Source: Mycolicibacterium porcinum (lineage in GTDB: Bacteria; Actinomycetota; Actinomycetes; Mycobacteriales; Mycobacteriaceae). Taken from it: a stretch of 64,000 nucleotides of DNA. Positions 26,942-35,244 of the stretch are shown one piece after another. Each line of letters begins with the position of its first letter. Position 1 is the first letter of the stretch. Position numbers and translations under genes: made by a program. The notes under the pieces were generated by a model that saw only the letters and a program-made list of their open reading frames with translations, searched no databases and was not told the DNA's origin. Location: positions 708,059 to 772,058 of the forward strand of contig MVIG01000001.1 of the NCBI GenBank assembly GCA_002086835.1. Reading direction: 5' to 3'.

Positions 26942-27727
26942 ATGACCACCACGCTCGGTGATTCGAAGCAGGTTCTGATGCAGCGGGCCCTCGACGGGCT
27001 GTCCACCCACATCGAGGAGTCCACGCTGACAACGCGGCAAAAACTGGCCTTGACGTGTCGGGCGTTGTACGACGCGGGCCACGACTCGGGCCTGGCGGGC
27101 CAGATCACCGCGCGGGCCGAAAAGCCGGGTACGTACTACACCCAGCGACTCGGGTTGGGCTTCGACGAGATCACCGAAGGCAACCTGCTGCTCGTCGACG
27201 AGGACCTCAACGTTCTCGAGGGTGGGGGAATGGCGAACCCCGCCAATCGTTTTCACAGCTGGATCTACCGCGCGCGCCCCGATGTGCAGTGCATCGTGCA
27301 CACCCACCCCTTCCATGTCGCCGCACTTTCGATGCTGGAAGTTCCGTTGCAGGTGTCACAGATGGACATCGCGCCGCTGTATGACGACTGCGCCTTTCTG
27401 GCCGATTGGCCTGGCGTTCCGGTGGGCAACGAAGAGGGTGAGATCATCAGCGCCGCACTGGGCGACAAGAAGGCCATCCTGTTGGCCCACCACGGCCATG
27501 TGATCGCCGGGGCCAGCATCGAGGAGTCGTGCTCGCTGGCGATGCTCATCGAGCGCGGCGCCAAATTGCAACTGGCCGCCATGGCGGCGGGCACCATCGC
27601 TGACCTGCCTCCGCGTCTGGCGCGGGAGGCCCATGACTGGACGTTGCGCCCCAAGCGCAGCCAGGCCAACTTCGCCTACTACGCCCGGCGCGCGCTTCGC
27701 AACCATCCCGACGCCCTGACCAGCTGA
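26942..27727 (+). CDS. class II aldolase/adducin family protein
   Basis: A 261-residue class II (zinc) aldolase-like protein of the fuculose-phosphate aldolase/adducin type. The metal ligands appear as HTH at residues 120-122 and a third histidine in AHHGHVIAG near 185. Family members cleave sugar phosphates or decarboxylate and epimerise small hydroxy acids; the substrate is unknown here. The longer GTG frame from 26888 would start inside the operator, so ATG 26942 with GAAAGGTGGG upstream is chosen. It is followed 46 bp later by a DapA-like lyase, giving a catabolic pair under the XRE-cupin operator. Confidence 0.82.
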   Translation: MTTTLGDSKQVLMQRALDGLSTHIEESTLTTRQKLALTCRALYDAGHDSGLAGQITARAEKPGTYYTQRLGLGFDEITEGNLLLVDEDLNVLEGGGMANPANRFHSWIYRARPDVQCIVHTHPFHVAALSMLEVPLQVSQMDIAPLYDDCAFLADWPGVPVGNEEGEIISAALGDKKAILLAHHGHVIAGASIEESCSLAMLIERGAKLQLAAMAAGTIADLPPRLAREAHDWTLRPKRSQANFAYYARRALRNHPDALTS

Positions 27728-27773
27728 TCTATCGAACCGGCCCATGCCCCGCACAGCAGAAGGACACCGAAAC

Positions 27774-28652
27774 ATGACCTCCAACAACGATATCCACGGA
27801 ATTCTCGCCTATCCCGTGACTCCGTTCACCGAAGACCAGCGGGTCGACACGGACAAGCTTGCCACCCTGGTCGACCGTTTGGTGACCGGCGGCGCGCACG
27901 GGATCGTCCCGCTCGGTAGTACCGGTGAGTCGGCCTATCTCACCGAGGTCGAGTTCGATGCCGTCATCGACACCACCATCGGGGTGGTCGACCGCCGGGT
28001 GCCTGTCATCATCGGCGCGTCAGATCTGACCACTGCCAACACTATTCGACGGGCACAACACGCCGAGCGGTCCGGTGCTGACGCGGTGATGGTGCTGCCG
28101 ATTTCCTACTGGAAGCTGTCGGAACGGGAGATTGCCCAGCACTACGCGGCGATCGGTGCCGCGATCGGCATTCCGATCATGGTGTACAACAACCCGGCTA
28201 CCAGTGGCATCGACATGCGGCCGGAGTTGTTGGTGCAGATGTTCAGCGACATCGACAACGTCACCATGGTCAAAGAATCCACCGGGGACATCACCCGCAT
28301 GGAGCGCCTGTCTGAGCTCACCGGCGGCAGGCTGCCGTTCTACAACGGGAGTAATCCCATGATTCTCAAGGCTTTCAAGGCCGGGGCCAAGGGCTGGTGC
28401 ACCGCGGCACCGAATCTGTTGCCGCAGCCGTGCCTGGATCTCTACGCGGCGGCACGGGCCGGAGACTGGGCGAAGGCCGAGGCCATCTACACCGAGCTCA
28501 AGCCCTTCCTGGAGTTCATCGTGGCAGGCGGCCTGCCCACGACGATCAAAGGCGGACTCGAGCTGCTCGGCCGCGGCGTCGGCGACCCCCGTCCGCCGCT
28601 GCTGCCGCTCGACGCCGGCGGCCGCGAGGAACTGGCCAGGCTTCTGCTCTGA
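27774..28652 (+). CDS. dihydrodipicolinate synthase (DapA) family lyase
   Basis: A 292-residue class I (Schiff base) aldolase of the DapA/N-acetylneuraminate lyase family. Lys167 in MVKESTGD is the Schiff-base lysine, Tyr138 in MVYNNP the proton relay, and GSTGESAYL at 48-56 the carboxylate-binding loop (GTTGE in true DapA). The altered loop and the context beside a class II aldolase and an XRE-cupin regulator argue for catabolism of a keto acid rather than lysine synthesis. ATG 27774 gives the family N-terminus after AGAAGGACAC. It ends 3 bp from the convergent Rrf2 gene. Confidence 0.85.
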   Translation: MTSNNDIHGILAYPVTPFTEDQRVDTDKLATLVDRLVTGGAHGIVPLGSTGESAYLTEVEFDAVIDTTIGVVDRRVPVIIGASDLTTANTIRRAQHAERSGADAVMVLPISYWKLSEREIAQHYAAIGAAIGIPIMVYNNPATSGIDMRPELLVQMFSDIDNVTMVKESTGDITRMERLSELTGGRLPFYNGSNPMILKAFKAGAKGWCTAAPNLLPQPCLDLYAAARAGDWAKAEAIYTELKPFLEFIVAGGLPTTIKGGLELLGRGVGDPRPPLLPLDAGGREELARLLL

Positions 28653-28655
28653 TTC

Positions 28656-29123
28656 CTACCTGCCCAACAGCTTTCGGGTGCGGGCCGGTGCTGCGGCCGG
28701 GATGTCGGCGAGAATGTCGGCAAGTGTGACGCCGTCGAGGCTGGCCCGCCAGGCCTGGTGGGCGTCAGCCATCTTCACCGCAAGGATGCACTCGTGGCGG
28801 CACCACGAGGCGGGCAGGGCGCCGCGACCCTGCTGGCGGATCTCGCGGCATTCGTATGGCGGCGACGCGCCGTCGACCGCCTCGACGATCTGCAGCAGGG
28901 TGACGTCGGCGGGTGCCCGAGCGAGCCGGAACCCGCCGCGTGGGCCGGTCGTCGCGGCCAGCACCCCCGCGCGAGTCAGGGCCTGCAGTTGCTTGGCGAG
29001 ATAGGCGGCGGGCAGGTCGAAATACTCGGCGAGATCGGCGGCCGACGCGGTGGTCCCCGGCTCGAGCTGCGCCAGTGACGTCGCGCAGTGCAGGGCCCAC
29101 TCGGTGGCCACGGGAAGTTTCAC
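28656..29123 (-). CDS. Rrf2 family transcriptional regulator
   Basis: A 155-residue Rrf2 regulator. The winged helix-turn-helix covers about residues 1-70 (ASAADLAEYFDLPAAYLAKQ, GPRGGFRLAR). The sensor part has three cysteines, Cys92, Cys108 and Cys112 (C-x15-C-x3-C), which fits binding of an iron-sulfur cluster as in NsrR or RsrR; the spacing differs from IscR. It is divergent from the NAD(P)-binding protein gene, and a strong dyad lies between them, so it probably represses both genes in response to redox state or NO. That last point is inferred. Confidence 0.85.
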   Translation of the reverse strand: MKLPVATEWALHCATSLAQLEPGTTASAADLAEYFDLPAAYLAKQLQALTRAGVLAATTGPRGGFRLARAPADVTLLQIVEAVDGASPPYECREIRQQGRGALPASWCRHECILAVKMADAHQAWRASLDGVTLADILADIPAAAPARTRKLLGR

Positions 29124-29141
29124 AGCCCGTAGTTTATTACA

Positions 29142-29172
29142 GATATTGAGGACCTATATAGTCCGAGATATC
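29142..29172. promoter_or_regulatory. dyad operator between the Rrf2 and NAD(P)-binding protein genes
   Basis: Two nested inverted repeats share one centre at 29157: GATAT/ATATC (29142-29146 and 29168-29172) and GGAC/GTCC (29150-29153 and 29161-29164), with TATATA in the middle that may also act as -10. It is the only strong symmetry in the 72-bp divergent gap and fits an Rrf2 dimer site. Confidence 0.6.
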
Positions 29173-29195
29173 CATCGGTGAGGACGGGAGACATC

Positions 29196-29939
29196 ATGCG
29201 GATCGCAGTTGCCGGATCTACGGGAAACATCGGGGCGCGCGTGGTCGCCGCCCTGCGGGCCGCAGGACACGAGGTGGTGCCCATCAGTCGCTCGTCCGGT
29301 GTAGACCTGTCCACGGGGGCGGGCCTCGACGCCGCCCTGGCCGGGGTGCAGGCCGTGGTCGACGCGATCAGCGCCCCGCCCACCGATCGGGACAGCACCG
29401 TGGACTACCTGGGTACCGCCACCCGCAACCTGTTGGCCGCCGAGGGCCGCGCCGGGGTGGGCCATCACGTGCTGCTGTCCATCGTCGGGATTCACGGCGT
29501 CGACGGCAATCCGCACTACGCCGGGAAACGGGAGCAGGAGAGGCTGATCGAGGCCGGGTCCGTGCCGTGGACGATAGTGCCGGCCACCCAGTTCCACGAT
29601 TTCGCCGAGATGGTGGTGAGCTGGACCGAGCGGGACGGACGGGCCGAGATCGCGCCCCTGCTGATTCAGCCCATCGATCCCGACGACGTGGCCGCGGTGC
29701 TGGCCGAGATCGTCGCGGGTGACCCGCAGGGGCGCTACGCCGACGTGGCCGGCCCGCAGACCCAGGATCTGGTGGACCTGGCCCGGCGGACCCTGGCGGC
29801 CCGGGGCCGGGACGTGACCTTGGTGCCGACCTGGTCGTCGATCTTCGGGGTCGAGATGGCGGGCAATGCCCTGCTGCCCGGCGCCGGCGCGCGCATCGCA
29901 CCCACCACCTTCGACCAGTGGCTGAGCCGGCAGCGATAG
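29196..29939 (+). CDS. NmrA-like NAD(P)-binding SDR protein
   Basis: A 247-residue atypical short-chain dehydrogenase. The glycine-rich loop GSTGNIGARV is at residues 7-16, HVLLSIVGI is the usual beta-4 region, and YAGKREQE carries a Tyr and Lys in YxxxK spacing. It resembles NmrA/isoflavone-reductase-like proteins that either reduce quinones or sense the NADP(H) ratio. Its link to an Rrf2 regulator through a shared operator suggests a stress or redox role. ATG 29196 is chosen because the Rossmann strand follows directly; GGGAG lies 5 nt upstream. It ends 36 bp before uvrD2. Confidence 0.8.
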   Translation: MRIAVAGSTGNIGARVVAALRAAGHEVVPISRSSGVDLSTGAGLDAALAGVQAVVDAISAPPTDRDSTVDYLGTATRNLLAAEGRAGVGHHVLLSIVGIHGVDGNPHYAGKREQERLIEAGSVPWTIVPATQFHDFAEMVVSWTERDGRAEIAPLLIQPIDPDDVAAVLAEIVAGDPQGRYADVAGPQTQDLVDLARRTLAARGRDVTLVPTWSSIFGVEMAGNALLPGAGARIAPTTFDQWLSRQR

Positions 29940-29975
29940 ACGGCGCTCCCAGACCTGTCACCGGTCTCTGACACC

Positions 29976-32099
29976 ATGGAGCGCATGCCGTTGGAGGCTC
30001 CCTCGCCCGCCCTGGGTGATTTGGACGATGAGCAGCGGGAGGCCGTGCTGGCCGCCCGCGGCCCGGTGTGCGTGCTGGCCGGTGCGGGTACCGGCAAGAC
30101 CCGCACCATCACCCGTCGGATCGCCCATCTGGTGGCCGGCGGGCATGTCGCGCCCAGCCAGGTGCTCGCGGTGACCTTCACCGCGCGGGCCGCGGGGGAG
30201 ATGCGCGGTCGGCTGCGGCTGCTGGGCCAGGAGTCGGGCGTGAACACCTCGGCGGTGCAGGCGGTGACCTTCCACGCCGCCGCGCGCCGGCAGTTGCAGT
30301 ACTTCTGGCCCCGCCTGGTCGGCGACACCGGGTGGGAGCTGCTCGACAGCAAGTTCGCCGTGGTCGCGCAGGCCGCGAACCGCGCAGGCATGCAGACCAG
30401 CACCGACGACGTCCGCGATCTGGCCGGCGAAATCGAGTGGGCCAAGGCATCTTTGATCACCCCCGAGGGCTACGGCGCCGCGGTGGCCAAGGTCGGCCGC
30501 GACATCCCGTTCGATGCGGCCAAGGTCGCCTCGGTCTATTCGAACTACGAGAAGCTCAAGGCCCGCCGGGACGGTTCGGCCCTGTTGGACTTCGACGATC
30601 TGCTGCTGCACACCGCCGCGGCCATCGAGAACGACGCCGCCGTCGCGCAGGAATTTCGCGATCGCTACCGCTGCTTCGTCGTCGACGAGTACCAGGACGT
30701 CACGCCCCTGCAGCAGCGCGTGCTCGATGCCTGGCTCGGGGAGCGCGACGACCTGACTGTGGTCGGTGACGCGAACCAGACCATCTATTCGTTCACCGGG
30801 GCCACTCCGCGCTTCCTGCTGGACTTCTCGCGGCGCTTCCCGGATGCCGCGGTGGTGCGGCTGGAGCGGGACTACCGGTCGACGCCGCAGGTGGTGTCGC
30901 TGGCCAACCGCGTGATCGCGGCCGCCCGCGGCCGGATGGCGGGCAGCAAGCTGCATCTGGTGGGGCAGCGTGACCCCGGTCCGGAGCCGACGTTCTCCGA
31001 GTATCCCGACGAGGTGGCCGAGGCCAATGCCGTCGCCCGGTCCATCAAGAAGCTGATCGAAAACGGAACGGAGCCCGCCGAAATCGCGGTGCTCTACCGG
31101 ATCAACGCGCAGTCCGAGGTGTACGAGGAAGCGCTCACCGAAGCGGGGATCGCGTTCCAGGTGCGCGGCGGTGAAGGTTTCTTCAGCCGTCAGGAGATCC
31201 GCCAGGCGTTGGTCGCCATGCAGCGCTTCGCCGAACGCGACATTCCCGAGGACAACCTGCCGGCGCTGGTGCGTGAACTGCTCGAGCCGCTCGGATTGAC
31301 CGTCGAACCGCCGGCGGGCACCAAGGCCCGCGAGCGCTGGGAGGCGCTGACGGCGTTGGCCGAATTGGTCGACGAGGAGGTGGCGCTGCGTCCGGAGCTG
31401 GACCTGCGGGCCCTGGTCGCCGAACTGCGCCAGCGGGCCGACGCGCGGCACCCACCCGTGGTGCAGGGCGTGACACTGGCATCGCTGCACGCGGCCAAGG
31501 GCCTGGAGTGGGACGCGGTGTTCCTGGTCGGTCTGGCCGACAACACACTGCCCATCTCGCATGCCCTCGCGCACGGGCCCGACAGCGAGCCGGTGGAGGA
31601 GGAGCGTCGGCTGCTCTACGTCGGGGTCACCCGCGCCCGGGTTCATCTGGGGCTGAGCTGGGCGCTGGCCCGCACGCCCGGCGGGCGGCAGGGCCGCCGG
31701 CCGTCGCGGTTCCTCAACGGCATCGCCCCGCAGCTGCAGAACTCGGCCGGCTCGGGCCCGGATCGGACGCGTCGTCAACGTGGCCCGGCTCCGCGCTGCC
31801 GGGTGTGCAATGCCGCGTTGACCACCCCGCCGGCGATCATGTTGCGCCGCTGCGAAACCTGTCCCTCGGACCTGGACGAAGAGTTGCTCGCCGAGCTCAA
31901 GGAGTGGCGGCTGCGGGTCTCCAAGGAGATGAAAGTGCCGGCGTATGTGGTGTTCACGGACAACACCCTGATCGCCATCGCCGAGTCGTTGCCGGCCGAC
32001 GAGGCCGCGTTGGTGGCGCTCCCCGGAATCGGTGCCCGCAAGCTCGAGCAGTACGGCCCGGACGTTCTCGAGTTGGTCAAGGGCCGCCAAAATTCGTAA
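29976..32099 (+). CDS. uvrD2: DNA helicase UvrD2
   Basis: A 707-residue superfamily 1 helicase specific to actinobacteria. Walker A GAGTGKTR is near residue 33, Walker B VVDEYQDV near 234, and motif VI appears as [14 protein letters not shown] tetracysteine element (CRVC and CETC, about residues 608-628) links the motor to a C-terminal HRDC domain (last 80 residues, [25 protein letters not shown]). This layout is typical of mycobacterial UvrD2, which is essential in M. tuberculosis. It acts in DNA repair or replication fork maintenance in the cytosol. The ATG at 29976 is used; a second ATG lies three codons later. whiB7 follows, as in M. tuberculosis. Confidence 0.95.
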   Translation: MERMPLEAPSPALGDLDDEQREAVLAARGPVCVLAGAGTGKTRTITRRIAHLVAGGHVAPSQVLAVTFTARAAGEMRGRLRLLGQESGVNTSAVQAVTFHAAARRQLQYFWPRLVGDTGWELLDSKFAVVAQAANRAGMQTSTDDVRDLAGEIEWAKASLITPEGYGAAVAKVGRDIPFDAAKVASVYSNYEKLKARRDGSALLDFDDLLLHTAAAIENDAAVAQEFRDRYRCFVVDEYQDVTPLQQRVLDAWLGERDDLTVVGDANQTIYSFTGATPRFLLDFSRRFPDAAVVRLERDYRSTPQVVSLANRVIAAARGRMAGSKLHLVGQRDPGPEPTFSEYPDEVAEANAVARSIKKLIENGTEPAEIAVLYRINAQSEVYEEALTEAGIAFQVRGGEGFFSRQEIRQALVAMQRFAERDIPEDNLPALVRELLEPLGLTVEPPAGTKARERWEALTALAELVDEEVALRPELDLRALVAELRQRADARHPPVVQGVTLASLHAAKGLEWDAVFLVGLADNTLPISHALAHGPDSEPVEEERRLLYVGVTRARVHLGLSWALARTPGGRQGRRPSRFLNGIAPQLQNSAGSGPDRTRRQRGPAPRCRVCNAALTTPPAIMLRRCETCPSDLDEELLAELKEWRLRVSKEMKVPAYVVFTDNTLIAIAESLPADEAALVALPGIGARKLEQYGPDVLELVKGRQNS

Positions 32100-32123
32100 A
32101 AATCACGCCAAAACCGCAGGTAG

Positions 32124-32160
32124 AAAATAGGTTGTGCGATTCGGCTGTTAGGCTTTAGCC
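32124..32160 (+). promoter_or_regulatory. putative whiB7 promoter with AT-rich WhiB7 site
   Basis: An AT-rich patch AAAATAG (32124-32130) lies next to TTGTGC (32132-32137), the layout described for WhiB7-activated promoters where WhiB7 binds just upstream of the -35. TAGGCT at 32149-32154 is a good -10 but too close (11 nt), while TTAGCC at 32155-32160 has 17-nt spacing but a poor sequence. The exact start is therefore unclear. Confidence 0.4.
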
Positions 32161-32204
32161 TCGTAACACAGCTCTGGTGACGAGACGGAAGGAGGGTGCC
32201 CGCA

Positions 32205-32429
32205 ATGGATAACAACATCGAATTCAGCGGTGTAGCGGTTGCAGGCATGCCGTTGTCCGTGCTCGCCGTCGGCGTTTCCCCGGTTGCCCCGGAGGCACGT
32301 CGGCATGCCGCACCCGCTGCCCCCGCCGCCGCTGGATGGCCGGCCGCCGCTGCTGCTGCTATTGCACCGCAGCACAAGCGCCGCCCCGCCGCCGCGACTG
32401 GCGCGTCCGTGGATCGGAGCCCCTACTAG
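32205..32429 (+). CDS. whiB7 leader ORF (uORF)
   Basis: A 74-codon reading frame preceded by GGAAGGAGGG (32187-32196) and starting at ATG 32205. The peptide is mostly Ala and Pro with no domain, and its value is probably regulatory: its last codons (32405-32412) contain GTCCGTGG, which is complementary to the 5' arm of the terminator downstream. A ribosome that completes translation hides this segment and lets the terminator form; a ribosome slowed earlier by an antibiotic leaves it free to pair with the terminator arm. Conditional attenuation of whiB7 by an upstream ORF is established in mycobacteria; the base pairing here is my reading. Confidence 0.7.
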   Translation: MDNNIEFSGVAVAGMPLSVLAVGVSPVAPEARRHAAPAAPAAAGWPAAAAAAIAPQHKRRPAAATGASVDRSPY

Positions 32430-32453
32430 GTAGAGCTCCCATCACAGCCAAAT

Positions 32454-32497
32454 GGCCACGGACCCGCAGTCAACCGGATCCGTGGCCAATGTTTTTG
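32454..32497 (+). terminator. whiB7 leader attenuator (intrinsic terminator)
   Basis: GGCCACGGA (32454-32462) pairs perfectly with TCCGTGGCC (32479-32487) around a 16-nt loop and is followed by AATGTTTTT. It lies between the uORF stop (32429) and the whiB7 start (32588), so it would end transcription unless disrupted. The competing partner GTCCGTGG is at 32405-32412 and pairs with CCACGGAC at 32456-32463. Confidence 0.8.
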
Positions 32498-32587
32498 GGA
32501 GTTGTTCCACCCCGAAAAACCTGGTCGCAGATCCCTCGAAGAGACAGATCGCCGACAACTACGACCAGGAAGCAGGGGGACGAACAC

Positions 32588-32887
32588 ATGTCCATTGCGA
32601 TGACCGCTCCGGAGATGAGCGTCGCGCCGGTGACATGCGAAGAGCGGCTGCCGGCGGTGCCATGCCACATCGGGAATCCCGATCTGTGGTTCGCCGAGAG
32701 CCCAGTCGATCTGGAGCAGGCCAAGGCACTGTGCGCGGATTGCCCGATCCGTAGCGAGTGCCTGGCTGCCGCGCTGGAACGGCAAGAGCCATGGGGTGTT
32801 TGGGGTGGTGAGATCCTCGACCGCGGAACCATTGTGGCGCGCAAGCGGCCGCGTGGGCGTCCGCGGAAGAGCGTGGCCGCGGCCTGA
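32588..32887 (+). CDS. whiB7: redox-sensing transcription factor WhiB7
   Basis: A 99-residue WhiB protein. Cys26, Cys49, Cys52 and Cys58 are the iron-sulfur cluster ligands, EPWGVWGGE (67-75) is the sigma-factor-contacting signature, and the C-terminal RGRPRK (89-94) is the AT-hook that separates WhiB7 from other WhiB proteins. It activates intrinsic resistance genes (for example erm, tap, eis in M. tuberculosis) together with sigma-A when translation is inhibited. ATG 32588 is preceded by AGGAAGCAGGGGG. Expression is governed by the leader with uORF and attenuator. The 16-bp hairpin after it separates it from the convergent ABC1 kinase gene. Confidence 0.96.
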   Translation: MSIAMTAPEMSVAPVTCEERLPAVPCHIGNPDLWFAESPVDLEQAKALCADCPIRSECLAAALERQEPWGVWGGEILDRGTIVARKRPRGRPRKSVAAA

Positions 32888-32908
32888 CACCGGGCGCTGA
32901 CGTCGATA

Positions 32909-32955
32909 CTGCGCTCAGGGTGCGAAAGTTCGAGAAGAACGCACCCTGAGCGCAG
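32909..32955. terminator. perfect 16-bp hairpin between whiB7 and the ABC1 kinase gene
   Basis: CTGCGCTCAGGGTGCG (32909-32924) is exactly complementary to 32940-32955 with a 15-nt loop. A short TTTT occurs 11 nt later. It probably ends transcription from both convergent genes. There is no long U tract, as is common for mycobacterial hairpin terminators. Confidence 0.7.
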
Positions 32956-32966
32956 CTTCGTCGCTT

Positions 32967-34301
32967 TTAGGCGGCTTCCTCGGTGAAACCCGGAACGAAT
33001 TGCGTGGCAATCGCTTTCACGGGTACGTGGGCGTCGAGCTGACAGCAGATCGCCGTTATCGAGGCGATCACCCGGGCCGGGATCGCCAGGTTGGCCGGGA
33101 GGTCGAGCTGGCGGGCCATCTTGATCTGCGCCACCGAATTGTCCATCTGCCCGGCAGCCATCTTCTGCAACCACCGGCGGGTGTAGTGGAAGACGTCGAC
33201 CTCGATGGGCTCGACATACTGGCGCAGCATGTCGTTGACCTCCTCGATGGAGACCTGTTCACCCTTCTGGATGAAGCCCGCTGCCTCCATGACCGGCAGC
33301 AGCTCGTCGTAGTTCTTGTCGCGGGCCAGTCGGATCATCTCGCCGAGCGCGTAGGGCAGTCCGCCGGGCAGCGGCGCCACCGCGCCGAAGTCGATGACGC
33401 CCATCCGGCCATCGGGCAGGAGCATGAAGTTTCCGGGATGCGCGTCGCCGTGCATCATCTCGAGCCGTTCGGGTGCCCCGAAGGTCAGCTCGGTCAGCCG
33501 GGTGCCCATCAGATCGCGTTGCTCAGGCGTCCCGTCACGGATGATCTCCGACATCGGGATGCCTTCCATCCATTCGGCGATGACCACTTTGGGGGCGCTG
33601 GCCACGATGTGGGGGATCGCGAAATGAGGATCGTTGGCGTAGGCCTTGGCGAAGGCCCGCTGGTTGTCTGCCTCCAGCCGGTAGTCGAGTTCCATCTCGG
33701 TGCGTTCGATCAGCTCGTCAACCACACCCTGGATGTCCGCGCCCGGGGCCAGCTGCTTGAACACCCCGACCAGACGCTGGATGGTCTTGAGGTCGGCACG
33801 CAGGGCCTCGTCGGCACCGGGGTACTGGATCTTGACGGCCACCTCACGTCCGTCCGACCACACCGCCTTGTGCACCTGGCCGATGCTGGCCGAGGCCACC
33901 GGGGTGTCGTCGAATGAGGTGAACCGGTCCCGCCACTTGGTGCCCAGCTGGGCGTCGAGCATCCGGTGCACCTTGGCGGCGGGCAGAGGCGGGGCCTCCC
34001 GCTGCAGTTTGGTGAGGGCCTCGCGGTAGGGCTTGCCGTACTGCTCGGGGATGGCTGCTTCCATCACCGACAGGGCCTGGCCCACCTTCATCGCGCCGCC
34101 CTTGAGCTCACCCAACACGGTGAACAGTTGTTGCGCGGCTTTGTCCATCAACTCGGCAGTGACCTCGTCCTTGGACTTGCCGGTCAGACGCTTGCCGAAG
34201 CCCAGTGCGGCCCGACCCGCCATGCCGCCGGCCAAGCCGGCGAGCTTCGCATTCCGTGCCACGCTTCCACGTTTGATGTCAGACACCAGACCATCATCCA
34301 T
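32967..34301 (-). CDS. ABC1/UbiB-family atypical kinase (Rv3197-like)
   Basis: A 444-residue ABC1 (UbiB/ADCK) protein. Seen: the family KxGQ motif (GGAMKVGQALS), the Ala-rich loop ASASIGQV, the lysine in VAVKIQYP, HGDAHPGNF and VIDFGA of the catalytic loops. ABC1 proteins are ATPases or kinases linked to isoprenoid quinone metabolism; some older annotations call Rv3197 an ABC transporter, but no ABC signature is present. It neighbours whiB7 as in other mycobacteria, where the gene is reported in the WhiB7 context. The start ATG 34301 follows the Rv3196-like gene by 42 bp on the same strand, so it is the third gene of that operon. Confidence 0.9.
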   Translation of the reverse strand: MDDGLVSDIKRGSVARNAKLAGLAGGMAGRAALGFGKRLTGKSKDEVTAELMDKAAQQLFTVLGELKGGAMKVGQALSVMEAAIPEQYGKPYREALTKLQREAPPLPAAKVHRMLDAQLGTKWRDRFTSFDDTPVASASIGQVHKAVWSDGREVAVKIQYPGADEALRADLKTIQRLVGVFKQLAPGADIQGVVDELIERTEMELDYRLEADNQRAFAKAYANDPHFAIPHIVASAPKVVIAEWMEGIPMSEIIRDGTPEQRDLMGTRLTELTFGAPERLEMMHGDAHPGNFMLLPDGRMGVIDFGAVAPLPGGLPYALGEMIRLARDKNYDELLPVMEAAGFIQKGEQVSIEEVNDMLRQYVEPIEVDVFHYTRRWLQKMAAGQMDNSVAQIKMARQLDLPANLAIPARVIASITAICCQLDAHVPVKAIATQFVPGFTEEAA

Positions 34302-34343
34302 GACTCGTCTGAATCGCCCACAACCAACTGGCAACAAACGTTT

Positions 34344-35192
34344 TCAACACGGACAGTCCGGGTGCCGGGACCACCGCCGCGCGACGATCGAGTACCCCTC
34401 GGGGTCGAGTTCCAGGGTGGTGTTCAGCGTCGGCGGCGCTTCCGGGGTGGGCTGATCGCCGCCGGTGTGTCCGACCGCCCGGATCACCAGGTCCACCTGG
34501 CGCATCGCCAGTGCCGCGGTGGCCAGGATGGTCGGCCGGCTGGCACTGCCGACCGTGCCGCGGAGCTGCGTGGCCAAGGCCGGCCATGCCGCGTCCCGAT
34601 CGGTGCGGTGAAGATCGGCGCAATGCAGACAACTCGTCAGCCCGGGGATCACCAGCGGCCCCACCAGCCCGGCGCCGTCACGCACGCACACCGACAGGTG
34701 CGCGATGCCGTCGCGATGCAGGTCCTGCAGCAGCCGCGGATCGTTGAGCTGATCGTCGGCCAGCACCACCAGGTCGGTGGAGGACGCGACGTTCCCGGTG
34801 TGGGGGTTGGCGCTGCGCCTGACCTTCGCGCCCGAACAGCGCAGGCCGCCGGCCAGTAGTTCGGACAGGGGGCCGCGGCCGTGGACGCGGACCGACGCCG
34901 TGCGGACCCGTCGGGCCGGCCGCGTGGGTACCGCGGTGAGCAGGCCGGTTTCGATGAGCGCCGCGATCAACTCGTCGATTGCCGCGGCGTCGTCGAATGA
35001 CTCTGCGGCCATGACCAATTCGTCCCGGGTCGCACCGGCCTGCAGCACGCGCAGCAGTCCGGCCAGTTGGTGCTGCGACATCCCGGCCGGGGGACAGACC
35101 AGCACCGCGCGCCGCGGATCCCAGCCGAGCTGAACCGCCTCGTCGGGACGCAGCAGGATCTGCTTGCCTGCGGCGAGCACGTAGCGCGTCAT
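34344..35192 (-). CDS. orphan ThiF/cyclodehydratase-like protein (Rv3196-like)
   Basis: A 282-residue protein that resembles the E1-like (ocin-ThiF) partner of YcaO enzymes. The zinc-binding cysteines are present in LTSCLHCADLHRTDRDAAW near residues 186-204 and RHPDCPC at the very end, and an SVRVHGRGPLSELLAGGL segment looks like a Rossmann start. In azole-forming peptide pathways this protein binds the precursor leader. No YcaO gene, precursor or dehydrogenase is nearby, and the gene is kept in M. tuberculosis at the same place, so a housekeeping or regulatory task with a distant partner is more likely. It lies between the DUF2342 and ABC1 genes in one operon. Confidence 0.7.
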   Translation of the reverse strand: MTRYVLAAGKQILLRPDEAVQLGWDPRRAVLVCPPAGMSQHQLAGLLRVLQAGATRDELVMAAESFDDAAAIDELIAALIETGLLTAVPTRPARRVRTASVRVHGRGPLSELLAGGLRCSGAKVRRSANPHTGNVASSTDLVVLADDQLNDPRLLQDLHRDGIAHLSVCVRDGAGLVGPLVIPGLTSCLHCADLHRTDRDAAWPALATQLRGTVGSASRPTILATAALAMRQVDLVIRAVGHTGGDQPTPEAPPTLNTTLELDPEGYSIVARRWSRHPDCPC

Positions 35193-35244
35193 GCGATGAC
35201 TCTGCCACGGCAGCGGCCATCGCCGTTTCAGTTATCCACAGGGC

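Noticed and set aside
29955-29977. PafBC-like promoter before uvrD2
   Set aside because: CTGTCACCG-N8-CACCAT matches the damage motif poorly in both elements.
29958-32090. A 710-codon open frame antisense to uvrD2
   Set aside because: It mirrors uvrD2 exactly and has a low-complexity translation; treated as shadow.
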